Below, piece after piece: positions 50,903-59,658 of a stretch of DNA of 64,000 nucleotides. Both the position numbers and the translations under genes were made by a program. The stretch lies in NCBI GenBank assembly GCA_016195915.1, contig JACPYS010000058.1, positions 124,001-188,000 of the forward strand. The letters are read 5' to 3'. This stretch comes from Betaproteobacteria bacterium (GTDB taxonomy: Bacteria > Pseudomonadota > Gammaproteobacteria > Burkholderiales > SG8-39). The notes beneath the pieces are model-generated. The model was not told the origin of the DNA, ran no database searches, and worked only from the letters and a program-made list of their open reading frames with translations. How positions within the stretch are numbered: position 1 is the stretch's first letter; each line of letters begins with the position of its first letter.

Positions 50903-51364
50903 TCAGACGATGATGAACAGGGGCTGGCCGTATTCCACGGGTTGCCCGCTTTCGACCAGCACCGCCTTGACCACGCCCGAAGCGTCGGCCTCGATTTCGT
51001 TCATCAGCTTCATCGCTTCGATGATGCAGACCGTCTGCCCTTCCTTGACCGTTTGCCCGACCTCCACAAAAGGCTTCGCCTCGGGCGACGGGGAACGGTA
51101 GAACGTTCCCACCATCGGTGCTTTCATCGCGTGGCCCTCGGCATCGCCGGGCGGCAGCGCGGTTTCCGCGCCCTGCGATGCAGTGGTGGAGCGTCGCGCG
51201 GCCGGAACCGATACTTGGGTTGCCGGATTGACCACCTCCGCCGGCGGCCCGCCTCCGCCGCCACGCACGATCTTCACCTTCTCTTCACCCTCGGTGATCT
51301 CAAGTTCGCCAATTCCAGAGTCCTTCACCAGATCGATCAGCTTCTTCAGCTTGCGCAGGTCCAT
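50903..51364 (-). CDS. accB: Biotin carboxyl carrier protein of acetyl-CoA carboxylase
   Basis: 153-residue biotin carrier. A short N-terminal domain ([20 protein letters not shown]) is joined by a flexible Gly/Pro/Ala linker to the C-terminal biotinyl domain, where the biotin-accepting Lys lies in [17 protein letters not shown] at 51362-51364 gives the normal N-terminus; upstream in-frame codons are in the aroQ gap. It comes before accC in the classic accBC pair. Confidence 0.96.
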   Translation of the reverse strand: MDLRKLKKLIDLVKDSGIGELEITEGEEKVKIVRGGGGGPPAEVVNPATQVSVPAARRSTTASQGAETALPPGDAEGHAMKAPMVGTFYRSPSPEAKPFVEVGQTVKEGQTVCIIEAMKLMNEIEADASGVVKAVLVESGQPVEYGQPLFIIV

Positions 51365-51395
51365 GGGTGCCCTCGGCGTTGCGGGATACTGGCTT

Positions 51396-51899
51396 TCAAA
51401 CCGCTGACAAGACGTATTCAAGGGCCAGGTCGTAACCCCGGCTGCCGAGCCCGCAGACGGTACCGACGGCAACTTCGGAGAAGTAAGAATGGCGGCGGAA
51501 TGCCTCGCGGGCGTGGATGTTCGATAGGTGAACCTCTATGAACGGGATTTTCACTGCGGCCAGTGCATCGCGCATTGCGATGCTAGTGTGCGTATAAGCC
51601 GCGGGGTTGATGATGATCATGCGTACGCCATCACCCCCCGCGCGCTGGATCCGGTCGACCAGGATTCCCTCATGGTTGCTCTGAAACGTCTGCAATTGCA
51701 CACCCGCCTTCTTTGCGCGGGTTGCGAGCCGACGATTGATTTCATTCAGAGTCTCGCGTCCATACAGATGGGGTTCCCGGGCGCCCAACAGATTCAGATT
51801 CGGCCCATGGATGACAAGGATCGAATTCGAGGACGATTTTCGAGGTTTTTTCAAAGAATTCTCCGAAGATGGCCACAGTTTAGCAGACGATCGTCGCAT
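51396..51899 (-). CDS. aroQ: 3-dehydroquinate dehydratase, type II
   Basis: Third step of the shikimate pathway: 3-dehydroquinate to 3-dehydroshikimate. The core [52 protein letters not shown] and [15 protein letters not shown] carry the type II active-site residues. The ATG at 51897-51899 (GAGGA close upstream) leaves 26 residues before the conserved core, longer than usual; a TTG at 51854 with GGAG six bases before it would give a 152-residue protein nearer the usual length. The placement aroQ-accB-accC is widespread in proteobacteria. Confidence 0.93.
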   Translation of the reverse strand: MRRSSAKLWPSSENSLKKPRKSSSNSILVIHGPNLNLLGAREPHLYGRETLNEINRRLATRAKKAGVQLQTFQSNHEGILVDRIQRAGGDGVRMIIINPAAYTHTSIAMRDALAAVKIPFIEVHLSNIHAREAFRRHSYFSEVAVGTVCGLGSRGYDLALEYVLSAV

Positions 51900-51935
51900 A
51901 TTCCTCTGCCCGGCTGGCTCACCGGTTTCACCGAG

Positions 51936-52469
51936 CTAGATCGAAACAATCAACGCGGATAAACGGCGCTCGAGCGCGGCCTCCGAGATGATCCCCAGTG
52001 TGCGTTCGGCCAACAGGCCATGACGATCCACGACCACCGTGAATGGAAGACCTCCAGCCGAGTTACCGAGGCGCCTCATCAGCTCGATCAGACCGGAGTC
52101 GCCTAAGACCACAGAGTAGGCAACGGGCAGAGTTTTCAAGAAATCCACGACATTGCCCGCTTGATCGACGGCGATACCCACAATTTCGACTCCAGAACCT
52201 GACATCTTGGCGTGAATCCGGTTCAGTGCGGGAATCTCTTCGCGGCAGGGTGCGCACCAAGTTGCCCAAAAGTTGCAAACCAGCACCCGTCCAGACCACT
52301 TCGAGAGGGTAACGGGCCGTCCCTCGATATCCCGGAGCGGAACACCGAGCAAGGCGCCCACATCCGCCGCGCTCGGGTCGGACCGAAGCTTCGGACCGAA
52401 ATACCATCCGGATGCCGCCGCCGCCGCGCCGACTCCGACCAGAACCAGGGCCTCGCGACGGTTAGCCAT
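51936..52469 (-). CDS. TlpA-like thiol:disulfide oxidoreductase
   Basis: 177-residue exported thioredoxin-like protein. A signal/anchor segment (REALVLVGVGAAAAASGWYF) precedes the thioredoxin fold with the redox motif FWATWCAPCREEIPALN near residue 70 and a cis-Pro region GLPFTVVVD. It likely works in the periplasm, for example in cytochrome c maturation; the partner is unknown. ATG at 52467-52469 overlaps the stop of the upstream gene by 8 bases. Confidence 0.9.
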   Translation of the reverse strand: MANRREALVLVGVGAAAAASGWYFGPKLRSDPSAADVGALLGVPLRDIEGRPVTLSKWSGRVLVCNFWATWCAPCREEIPALNRIHAKMSGSGVEIVGIAVDQAGNVVDFLKTLPVAYSVVLGDSGLIELMRRLGNSAGGLPFTVVVDRHGLLAERTLGIISEAALERRLSALIVSI

Positions 52470-53064
52470 CGAGAAGTGAGCGAACTTCGGCAATGCCGGC
52501 GCGCTCGATTACGCGGCCGGCCAGCGAAGTTTTTAGTGCGACGCGCTCGTCGCGAGAATCGAAAATGGCGAGTCTCACCGGGCGTTCCTGCCAATCGAAG
52601 GCGAGTACGTTTGCCGCACGCGCCCGGTCGCCCGCGAAGCGTCGCTGTTCCCTGGAGGTGAAGGACAGCCCCCGCTCGAGCAGAAACAATTCGACCAACT
52701 TGTCGCTTTCGGGGAACAGGTGCAACTCGATCTCCGACTGCCGGCCCGCCGTGCCTTTGAGGATTGCGCCGGTAAGGTAAGGGTGGAAAGCGGTCAGTTC
52801 CTGCATCAGATCCAACGCGGAGCGGCGCAGCGCCTTCACGCGATCGGGGTGCTCCTCGGACTGAAAGAGCGACTGGTGGGCACGCAAGGCCAATTCGATT
52901 TCCTCGTTGGCCGGCAAACTTTGCGTCTCCGGTGCACCAAGCGCACGCACGGCTTTACGCTTGGCAAGCGCGTAGTCGTCAACGCCATCTTCCGCCATGA
53001 TGCGAGCGGCAGCCGCGGCGATTGCGGCGCGCATCCCGTTGTGCCGGGTTCGATTGCGGCTCAT
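52462..53064 (-). CDS. Uncharacterised protein, nucleotidyltransferase-like fold suspected
   Basis: 200-residue protein, not exported. Residues about 95-130 read LTGAILKGTAGRQSEIELHLFP, which resembles the GSx-x-G...SDIDL metal-binding motif of minimal nucleotidyltransferases, but with Glu-Ile-Glu in place of Asp-x-Asp. The N-terminal half is helical. In Betaproteobacteria a gene of this kind commonly lies beside mpl. No function is known to me. It is the first gene of the leftward operon and is divergent from mpl. Confidence 0.7.
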   Translation of the reverse strand: MSRNRTRHNGMRAAIAAAAARIMAEDGVDDYALAKRKAVRALGAPETQSLPANEEIELALRAHQSLFQSEEHPDRVKALRRSALDLMQELTAFHPYLTGAILKGTAGRQSEIELHLFPESDKLVELFLLERGLSFTSREQRRFAGDRARAANVLAFDWQERPVRLAIFDSRDERVALKTSLAGRVIERAGIAEVRSLLDG

Positions 53065-53159
53065 GGCTTTGAGGTGAACAATGATCCCCCCATGATACCT
53101 GAGCTATGCGATTCCCGGGATCGCATACAATTCCTGCGTATTGGTCAAATTAAGCGACG

Positions 53160-54518
53160 ATGGCCGCCAAACACCTGCATATTCTCGGAATTTGTGGAAC
53201 ATTTATGGGTGGACTTGCCGCGATTGCGCGGGAAGCCGGCTATCGGGTAACAGGGTGCGACGCCAACGTATACCCGCCGATGAGCGAGCAGCTTCGGGCG
53301 CTGAGTATCGATCTGGTAGAGGGATTTGGCGCGGAACAACTATCGCTTAGACCGAACATGTGGGTAGTAGGCAATGTGGTTAGCCGCGGCAACCCCCTCA
53401 TGGAGGCTATCCTGGATTCAGGACAGCGCTATTGTTCCGGACCGCAGTGGCTGTCGGAGAAAGTGCTTTACGGAAAGTGGGTACTTGCAGTTGCTGGGAC
53501 TCACGGTAAGACAACGACTGCGGCGATGCTCGCCTGGATTCTTGAACAGGCCGATCTTCACCCGGGATTTCTGATCGGCGGCGTTCCGCAGAATTTCCCG
53601 GTTTCCGCCCGGCATTCCCCTGTCGGTGCACCCTTCGTCATCGAAGCCGACGAGTACGACACCGCTTTTTTCGACAAGCGCTCGAAATTCGTCCACTATC
53701 GGCCAAAGACCGCGATATTGAATAATCTTGAATTCGATCATGCGGACATCTTCGCCGATCTTGCAGATATAGAGCGCCGATTCCACCACTTGGTGAGGAT
53801 CGTGCCGAGATCAGGAAAGTTGGTGGTGAACGGATCCGATTCGGCCCTTGCCCGGGTATTGGCCAAGGGCAGTTGGTCGCCGATCGATCGTTTCGGCGTT
53901 TCCGATGGCTGGAGTGCGGGCGAGGAGCAAGACGACGGCGGTTTCGACGTGTATCGCGAAGGTGAAGCGTTGGGGCGCGTGCGCTGGTCGCTTTGCGGAG
54001 ATCACAATCGCATGAACGCGCTGGCCGGTATCGCGGCCGCTTGCCACGCAGGAGTCGAGCCGGCGGCCGCGATTAAAGCCTTGTCGGGATTTGAAAGCGT
54101 GCGGCGCCGTCTGGAGGTGCGCGGGACGATTCGCGGAATTACGGTATACGACGATTTTGCGCATCATCCGACCGCAATTTCCACCACCATCGCGGGTCTG
54201 CGTCGTAGGGTCGGCACGGCGCGGATCCTCGCCGTCCTGGAGCCGCGCTCGAATACCATGAAACTTGGCGCGATGAAGGAGAGGCTGCCGGGCAGTGTCG
54301 AGCAGGCCGACCGGGTTTACGTCTATCAACCAAGCCTTGCATGGGATGCTGGGCAGGTGTTCGCGTCGCTCGCGTCGCGTATCTGGTGTGGCACTGACCT
54401 TGGAGCCTTGATTGAGCGCGTGGCGAGCGAAGCGGAGCCAGGCGATCATGTCCTTGTGATGTCCAATGGCGATTTTGGCGGAGTGCACGAAAAGCTGCTC
54501 CGGAGGCTGGCTGGATGA
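53160..54518 (+). CDS. mpl: UDP-N-acetylmuramate:L-Ala-gamma-D-Glu-meso-DAP ligase
   Basis: 452-residue Mur-ligase-family enzyme that attaches recycled murein tripeptide to UDP-MurNAc. The N-terminal domain starts MAAKHLHILGICGTFMGGLA; the ATP loop AGTHGKTTTAAMLAWIL is near residue 112; EADEYDTAFFDKRSKF near 160 is typical of Mpl; the C-terminal domain has YDDFAHHPTAISTTIAGLR. It overlaps the next gene by 4 bases (ATGA). Confidence 0.95.
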   Translation: MAAKHLHILGICGTFMGGLAAIAREAGYRVTGCDANVYPPMSEQLRALSIDLVEGFGAEQLSLRPNMWVVGNVVSRGNPLMEAILDSGQRYCSGPQWLSEKVLYGKWVLAVAGTHGKTTTAAMLAWILEQADLHPGFLIGGVPQNFPVSARHSPVGAPFVIEADEYDTAFFDKRSKFVHYRPKTAILNNLEFDHADIFADLADIERRFHHLVRIVPRSGKLVVNGSDSALARVLAKGSWSPIDRFGVSDGWSAGEEQDDGGFDVYREGEALGRVRWSLCGDHNRMNALAGIAAACHAGVEPAAAIKALSGFESVRRRLEVRGTIRGITVYDDFAHHPTAISTTIAGLRRRVGTARILAVLEPRSNTMKLGAMKERLPGSVEQADRVYVYQPSLAWDAGQVFASLASRIWCGTDLGALIERVASEAEPGDHVLVMSNGDFGGVHEKLLRRLAG

Positions 54519-55087
54519 TCGTTTACCTGCACGGGTTCAATAGCGCGCCGTCATCGCACAAGGCGCGGACCATGGCCGCGTGGATGGCGGTCCGCGGGCT
54601 TGCCGCGCAGTTCGTTTGTCCGGCGCTGCCCGACGTACCGAACCAGGCAATCCGGCTGGCCGAGACCGAGCTTATACGCCACACGAGAGCGCAGGTCACC
54701 CTCGTCGGCAGTTCGCTGGGTGGCTTCTACGCGACTTGGCTGGCGGAAAAGCATGGCTTGCGCGCAGTGCTGATCAATCCGGCGGTTCGCCCCTACGCAG
54801 GTCTGGAGGCCCTGCTCGGCGCGCAGAAGAATCTTTACACCGCGGCCGAATATGAGCTCACGCGCGAGCATCTCGCGCAACTGCAGGCGCTCGAAGCACC
54901 CAGTATCGACCCCGAGCGCTATCTGCTCCTGCTGGAAACCGGAGATGAAGTGCTCGCTTGGCGCGGCGCGGCGCTCAGATACGAGGGCGCGCGCATGTGC
55001 GTTCGGGACGGAGGCGACCACACTCTCAGGAGCTTCCCGGATCACTTGCCGCGCATCGCGGCGTTCGCGGGACTGAGTGCCCGGTAG
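54515..55087 (+). CDS. YqiA/YcfP-family alpha/beta hydrolase
   Basis: 190-residue small alpha/beta hydrolase-like esterase. It has YLHGFNSAPSSHKA at the oxyanion region, the nucleophile elbow VGSSLGGFYATWLAEK (Ser near residue 68) and an Asp/His pair late in the chain (GDEVLAW..., GGDHTLRSF). The natural substrate is unknown. It is translationally coupled to mpl. Confidence 0.88.
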   Translation: MIVYLHGFNSAPSSHKARTMAAWMAVRGLAAQFVCPALPDVPNQAIRLAETELIRHTRAQVTLVGSSLGGFYATWLAEKHGLRAVLINPAVRPYAGLEALLGAQKNLYTAAEYELTREHLAQLQALEAPSIDPERYLLLLETGDEVLAWRGAALRYEGARMCVRDGGDHTLRSFPDHLPRIAAFAGLSAR

Positions 55088-55121
55088 ACAGGCGCGCGTA
55101 TAATCCGGCGCTTTGCGCACG

Positions 55122-57011
55122 ATGCACGTCCTCTACGAGGAAGACGGCGAGATCAAGGTCGGCAGCGTGCTCGCGTCCGCGCCCGCGTCCTATCAGCTCG
55201 AGAGTCCGCACGGGAGGCGCACCAAGGTCAAGGCGTCGAATGTGGTTCTGAGCTTCGATGCGCCGGCACCCGCCGAACTGCTGGTGCGCGCGCAGGAGTT
55301 CGCCGCCGGCCTCGACACGGACTTCCTGTGGCAGTGCTGCGGTCCTGCGGATTTCGGATTCGCTCAACTCGCGCGCGACTACGTAGGGCACGAGCCAACC
55401 GCTGTCCAGGCCGCAGGTGTGTTGCTCAAGCTTCACGCCGCGCCGATGTATTTCTATCGTCGTGGCAAGGGGCGCTTTCAGGCTGCAACCGAGCAAACAC
55501 TCAAGCTTGCACTTGCCGGCCTTGAGAAGAAACGCCGGCAGCAGGAGCAAATTGGCGAGTGGGCGGAAGCGCTCGGCAGAGGAGAATTTCCGCCGGAATT
55601 GCGCGAGCGCCGAGCCGAGCTGCTGTATGCGCCCGATCGCAATCGGCCCGAAACCAAAGCACTCGAGGCAGCGTGCAGGGCATCCGGCCTCAGCGTCGCG
55701 CGCCTGCTAGAGCGCTGCGGTGAAATGGGCGATACCCAGGCGTATCACCTCGAGCGCTTCCTGTTCGAGTTTTTTCCGGCTGGAACGAGGTTTCCGCCGC
55801 ACGCGCTGCCGGAAATCGGCAGGGAACTGGCCGTTGCTGCAGCCGAGGCGTATTCGATCGACGACGGCGGCACGACCGAGATCGACGACGCGTTTTCTCT
55901 CTCGCCGCTCGATGCGGGCGGATGGCGCCTTGGCATCCACATCGCGGCACCCGCGCTCGGGTTTGCGCCCGGATCCGAGCTGGACACGATTGCGCGGGAG
56001 CGACTTTCCACGGTGTACTTCCCGGGCAGAAAGATCACCATGCTGCCCGAAGACGCGACTGCCGGACTTTCGCTCGATGCCGGCACCGAGCGCCCGGTAG
56101 TGTCGATTTACTTCGACGTATCGCCGCAGGACTACGCTTTGCGCGAAGGGTTCTCCAAGCTCGAGCGCGTTCGCATTGCGGCCAACTTGCGCCACGAGAA
56201 TTACGCCGCGTTGAGCGACACGCTGCCGAAAGGACTGCGCGCAGGTTTGGCGCACGAGACCGAACTCGAAGTGCTCTGGCGCATCGCGCTTGCGCTGGAG
56301 AGGAAGCGCGGCAAGCCGAGCGTGCCGGCCGGCTCGACGGATTACACGTTTCGCGTCGAAAACGATCGCGTCAGCATCGAACCCCGACTGCGCGGTGCGC
56401 CGCTCGATCAGCTCGTCTCGGAGTTGATGATCCTCGCGAACACGAGCTGGGGCGAGTTGCTGGCCGAACGCAACGTCGCTGCCATCTACCGCACCCAGGC
56501 AGGAGGCAAGGTGCGCATGTCGGTGCATCCGGAGCCGCACGAAGGGCTGGGCGTTGCATGCTACGCGTGGATGTCCTCGCCGCTCCGTCGTTACGTCGAC
56601 CTCGTCAATCAATGGCAGCTCGTCGCGAGTCTCGCCGGTGACCGCCCTCCGTTCACGCGCAGCTCGGAGGCGCTGCTATCGGCGCTACGCGCCTTCGAGG
56701 TAGTGTACGCGCGCTACGACGAGTTCCAGCGCCAGATGGAGCAGTACTGGTGCCTGCGCTGGCTGCTTCAGGAGCAACTCAAAGGCGTGGATGGAAGCGT
56801 CCTGCGAGAGAACCTGATACGCGTCGATCGCCTCCCGCTTACCGTTCGCGTACCCTCGCTGCCCGATCTGTCCGCGGGCACGCGCGTGCGGCTCGAGGTC
56901 AGCGCGATCGATCTGCTCGAGCGCGGGCTCGCGCTCACCTACCGCGAGACGCTTGATGCCGCCCCTCTGCCGCCGGAAGCTGACGACACAGCACTGCGGG
57001 ACCCTCCGTAA
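55122..57011 (+). CDS. RNB-domain ribonuclease (RNase II/R superfamily)
   Basis: About 629-residue exoribonuclease of the RNB family. The catalytic segment SIDDGGTTEIDDAFSLSPLD near residue 245 has the conserved acidic residues that bind Mg2+; the domain continues through YFPGRKITMLPED and ends near YTRFQ-like C-terminal sequence around SSPLRRYVDLVNQWQL. The N-terminal 230 residues are helical and lack a clear pair of cold-shock domains, unlike E. coli RNase II or R. ATG at 55122 is chosen over a TTG nine bases earlier. Confidence 0.87.
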   Translation: MHVLYEEDGEIKVGSVLASAPASYQLESPHGRRTKVKASNVVLSFDAPAPAELLVRAQEFAAGLDTDFLWQCCGPADFGFAQLARDYVGHEPTAVQAAGVLLKLHAAPMYFYRRGKGRFQAATEQTLKLALAGLEKKRRQQEQIGEWAEALGRGEFPPELRERRAELLYAPDRNRPETKALEAACRASGLSVARLLERCGEMGDTQAYHLERFLFEFFPAGTRFPPHALPEIGRELAVAAAEAYSIDDGGTTEIDDAFSLSPLDAGGWRLGIHIAAPALGFAPGSELDTIARERLSTVYFPGRKITMLPEDATAGLSLDAGTERPVVSIYFDVSPQDYALREGFSKLERVRIAANLRHENYAALSDTLPKGLRAGLAHETELEVLWRIALALERKRGKPSVPAGSTDYTFRVENDRVSIEPRLRGAPLDQLVSELMILANTSWGELLAERNVAAIYRTQAGGKVRMSVHPEPHEGLGVACYAWMSSPLRRYVDLVNQWQLVASLAGDRPPFTRSSEALLSALRAFEVVYARYDEFQRQMEQYWCLRWLLQEQLKGVDGSVLRENLIRVDRLPLTVRVPSLPDLSAGTRVRLEVSAIDLLERGLALTYRETLDAAPLPPEADDTALRDPP

Positions 57012-57107
57012 TGCGCCTACAATTATCAACTTTCTGAGTGAGCGGGAGCAATATTGCAGGCAGCGGGAATACTGACATTGCCGCAAGTGGGCAGGCGGTG
57101 GGCAAGG

Positions 57108-57962
57108 ATGAACCGCCAGTCCCGCGTGCTCACCGTCTCCGTCGGTCTTTCGATCCTGTTGCACGCGCTTGCACTGTCGGTCCATTTCCGCTTCCCCGAC
57201 GCGCTTGGTTTGAAGGCGAACTCGCAGCCGCTCGAAGTCTTCATCGTCAATGCGAAGACGAAGCAAAAACCATCCAGGCGGGAAGCGCTGGCGCAGGCCA
57301 ACCTCGACGGGGGCGGCAACGTCGACGAACAGCGGCGCGCGAAGACGCCGCTGCCTGCCACACAGCCCGCCGACGCGGGAGCCGATCTCGCGCAGGCCAA
57401 GCGGCGCCAGCAGGAACTTGAGACACAACAGCAACGGCTGCTTGCACAGGCCCGCGAGTCGTCCAGCCGAGTGCAGGCGGACGCCCAGCAGGCACCGACC
57501 GAAACGCCGCAGCCACAGGCGTCCGGGCGCGACCTGGCCGACCTGTCGCTTGCGGCGATGCGCCTGCAGGCGCAACTCGACAAACGCCTCGAGGAATATC
57601 AGAAGCGGCCGCGCAAGAATTTCATCGGCGCGCGCGCGACCGAGTACCGCTTCGCGCAATATGAGGAAGACTGGCGCGCCAAGGTCGAGCGCGTCGGCAC
57701 GCTCAATTTTCCGGCCGAGGCGCGCGGCAAACTCTACGGCAATCTCCGCCTGAGTGTCTCGATCCGGGCCGACGGAAGCGTGGACGCGATCGATTTGGAG
57801 CGCTCCTCCGGGCTCAAGGTGCTCGATCAGGCGGCGTTTCGCATCGTACGCATGGCTTCGCCCTATGCCGCCTTCCCGGACGATATCCGGCGCGATACCG
57901 ACATCCTGGTGATAACGCGCACCTGGTTTTTCGGGCCTGGCGACAAGATCTGGACCGAATGA
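57108..57962 (+). CDS. TonB C-terminal domain protein
   Basis: 284-residue protein with an N-terminal membrane anchor (SVGLSILLHALALSVHFRF), a long charged, Gln/Ala-rich periplasmic linker with coiled-coil character (QRRQQELETQQQRLLAQAR-like) and a C-terminal TonB domain (LRLSVSIRADGSVDAIDLER, AFRIVRMASPYAAFPDDI). It probably couples the proton-motive force to an outer-membrane receptor, or acts in envelope integrity; no ExbBD genes are nearby. ATG at 57108 gives the anchor close to the N-terminus; a TTG at 57054 is also in frame. Confidence 0.82.
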   Translation: MNRQSRVLTVSVGLSILLHALALSVHFRFPDALGLKANSQPLEVFIVNAKTKQKPSRREALAQANLDGGGNVDEQRRAKTPLPATQPADAGADLAQAKRRQQELETQQQRLLAQARESSSRVQADAQQAPTETPQPQASGRDLADLSLAAMRLQAQLDKRLEEYQKRPRKNFIGARATEYRFAQYEEDWRAKVERVGTLNFPAEARGKLYGNLRLSVSIRADGSVDAIDLERSSGLKVLDQAAFRIVRMASPYAAFPDDIRRDTDILVITRTWFFGPGDKIWTE

Positions 57963-57963
57963 C

Positions 57964-58012
57964 AGGAACAGGGGGAGGCGAGGAACAGGGGGAGACTCAT
58001 GTCGTCTCCCCC
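57964..58012. repeat. Direct repeat and strong hairpin between tonB-type gene and aroE
   Basis: The 14-mer AGGAACAGGGGGAG occurs at 57964-57977 and again at 57981-57994. The second copy runs into a perfect stem GGGGGAGAC (57988-57996)/GTCTCCCCC (58004-58012) with a 7-base loop. No T run follows, so it is a poor intrinsic terminator. A partly similar GTCGTCTC...ACTCCCCC tract recurs nearby at about 58046-58069. The gap 57963-58108 holds no gene. Confidence 0.7.
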
Positions 58013-58108
58013 CGTACCCCCCGCTACACGATGATAGGAACGGTGTCGTCTCGTCCGACTCCCCCGTTACATGCTCAAAGGAAGACGGTGGATTGCCGGT
58101 GAATCAGG

Positions 58109-58909
58109 ATGGTTGATCGTTACGCAGTCATTGGAAATCCGGTGGCTCACTCGAAGTCGCCGTGGATCCATGCACAGTTCGCGCGGCAGACCGGACAGGC
58201 GATCGAATACGGCGTGATCCTCGCCCCGATTGGCGGGTTTTCGCGCGCCGTGGCCGAATTCCGTGCGGCGGGGGGGCTTGGGGCGAACATCACGCTGCCA
58301 TTCAAGCAGGAAGCATTTCGCCTTGCCTCGCGCACGAGCGAGCGGGCACGAGCAGCGCAGGCGGCGAATACGCTGGTGCTCGACGGCGACGCGCTTTTCG
58401 GCGACAACACCGACGGCGCGGGGCTGATCGGAGATCTGCGGCGCAATCTCGGTTTCGACCTGGCGGGCAAGCGCGTGTTGCTAATGGGCTCGGGCGGTGC
58501 GGCACAGGGCGTCGTGTCTCCGCTGCTGGAATCGCGGCCCGCGCGCCTGGCGATCGCGAACCGGACTGCGCAAAGGGCGCTCGTGCTCGCGCAGCGATTT
58601 GCGCCCGCCGCAGGAGGGGGGTATGCCGAGTTCGCAGGAGAACAGTTCGACCTCGTGATCAATGCGACCTCGGCCGGCTTGAGCGAAGAACTTCCGGCCG
58701 TGGCAAAAGCGATCTTCGCCCGTGGCGCCCTCGCCTACGACATGGTCTATGGCCGCGACACGCCGTTTCTTCGCCTCGCGCGTGAAGCGGGCGCAGCCGC
58801 GTCTGACGGACTCGGCATGCTGGTCGAACAGGCTGCCGAGTCGTTTCTGCTGTGGCGCGGCGTGCGTCCGGACACTGCGCCGGTTCTCGCTGCCTTGCGC
58901 GGCGCCTGA
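58109..58909 (+). CDS. aroE: Shikimate dehydrogenase
   Basis: 266-residue NADPH-dependent enzyme for 3-dehydroshikimate to shikimate. It starts MVDRYAVIGNPVAHSKSPWI with the shikimate-binding SKSP; the catalytic Lys is in GANITLPFKQEAF near residue 67; DNTDGAGLIGDL near 100; the NADP loop MGSGGAAQGVVSPLLE near 126; YDMVYGRDTPFLRLA near 210. It precedes mtgA by 17 bases, as commonly seen in Betaproteobacteria. Confidence 0.96.
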   Translation: MVDRYAVIGNPVAHSKSPWIHAQFARQTGQAIEYGVILAPIGGFSRAVAEFRAAGGLGANITLPFKQEAFRLASRTSERARAAQAANTLVLDGDALFGDNTDGAGLIGDLRRNLGFDLAGKRVLLMGSGGAAQGVVSPLLESRPARLAIANRTAQRALVLAQRFAPAAGGGYAEFAGEQFDLVINATSAGLSEELPAVAKAIFARGALAYDMVYGRDTPFLRLAREAGAAASDGLGMLVEQAAESFLLWRGVRPDTAPVLAALRGA

Positions 58910-58926
58910 GTCTCACGCCAACGCCG

Positions 58927-59634
58927 GTGCGCCGAGCACTGCGTGTGTTCTGGAATATTTTCTTCGGCACGCTTGGTTTGTTTGTCGCCGCTGTGCTGCT
59001 CGTGCAAGGATGGTTTTTCGCGCAGGTATGGTGGTGGGTGGGCCACGACCCTTCCACCACCGCGTTCATGCGGACGCGGATCGGGGAGTTGCGCGACAAG
59101 GACCCAAAGGCAAACATCCGCCAGACGTGGATCGGGTACGGCCGCATCTCCGTGCACCTGAAGCGTGCCGTAGTTGCTGCGGAGGACGCGAAGTTCGTGG
59201 ATCACGAAGGGTTCGACTGGGAGGGGATCCAGAAGGCGCTGGAAAAGAATGAAAAGAAAGGCAAGGTGGTCGCGGGCGGCTCGACTATCAGCCAGCAGCT
59301 CGCGAAGAACCTGTTTCTCTCCGGCAGCCGCTCCTGGCTGAGAAAGGGCCAGGAAGCGGCCATCACCTGGATGCTCGAGTCGGCGATGGACAAGCGCCGC
59401 ATCCTGGAGATCTACCTCAACGTAGCGGAATGGGGCGTCGGTGTGTTCGGGGCAGAAGCTGCCGCGCGCCATTACTTTGGCGTCTCGGCGGCTGCGCTGA
59501 GCGCCGAACAATCCGCCTGGCTCGCGGCCATCCTGCCCGCCCCGCAGCGCTACGATCGCAATCGGGGCGTGCCCTGGATTGCGAAAAAAGCCGAGATACT
59601 GTTTTCCCGCATGCCGGGCGCGCAGATTCCCTGA
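58927..59634 (+). CDS. mtgA: Monofunctional biosynthetic peptidoglycan transglycosylase
   Basis: 235-residue GT51 glycosyltransferase that polymerises lipid II. A membrane anchor lies at about residues 8-35 (VFWNIFFGTLGLFVAAVLLV), followed by the family motifs VAAEDAKFVDHEGFDWEGIQ (catalytic Glu), GGSTISQQLAKNLFLSGSRS, RKGQEAAITWMLE and RILEIYLNVAEWGVGVFG. GTG at 58927 gives the normal N-terminus; codons further upstream fall in aroE. Confidence 0.93.
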   Translation: MRRALRVFWNIFFGTLGLFVAAVLLVQGWFFAQVWWWVGHDPSTTAFMRTRIGELRDKDPKANIRQTWIGYGRISVHLKRAVVAAEDAKFVDHEGFDWEGIQKALEKNEKKGKVVAGGSTISQQLAKNLFLSGSRSWLRKGQEAAITWMLESAMDKRRILEIYLNVAEWGVGVFGAEAAARHYFGVSAAALSAEQSAWLAAILPAPQRYDRNRGVPWIAKKAEILFSRMPGAQIP

Positions 59635-59658
59635 GCATTCTCTAGAATCCGCCCCGTC

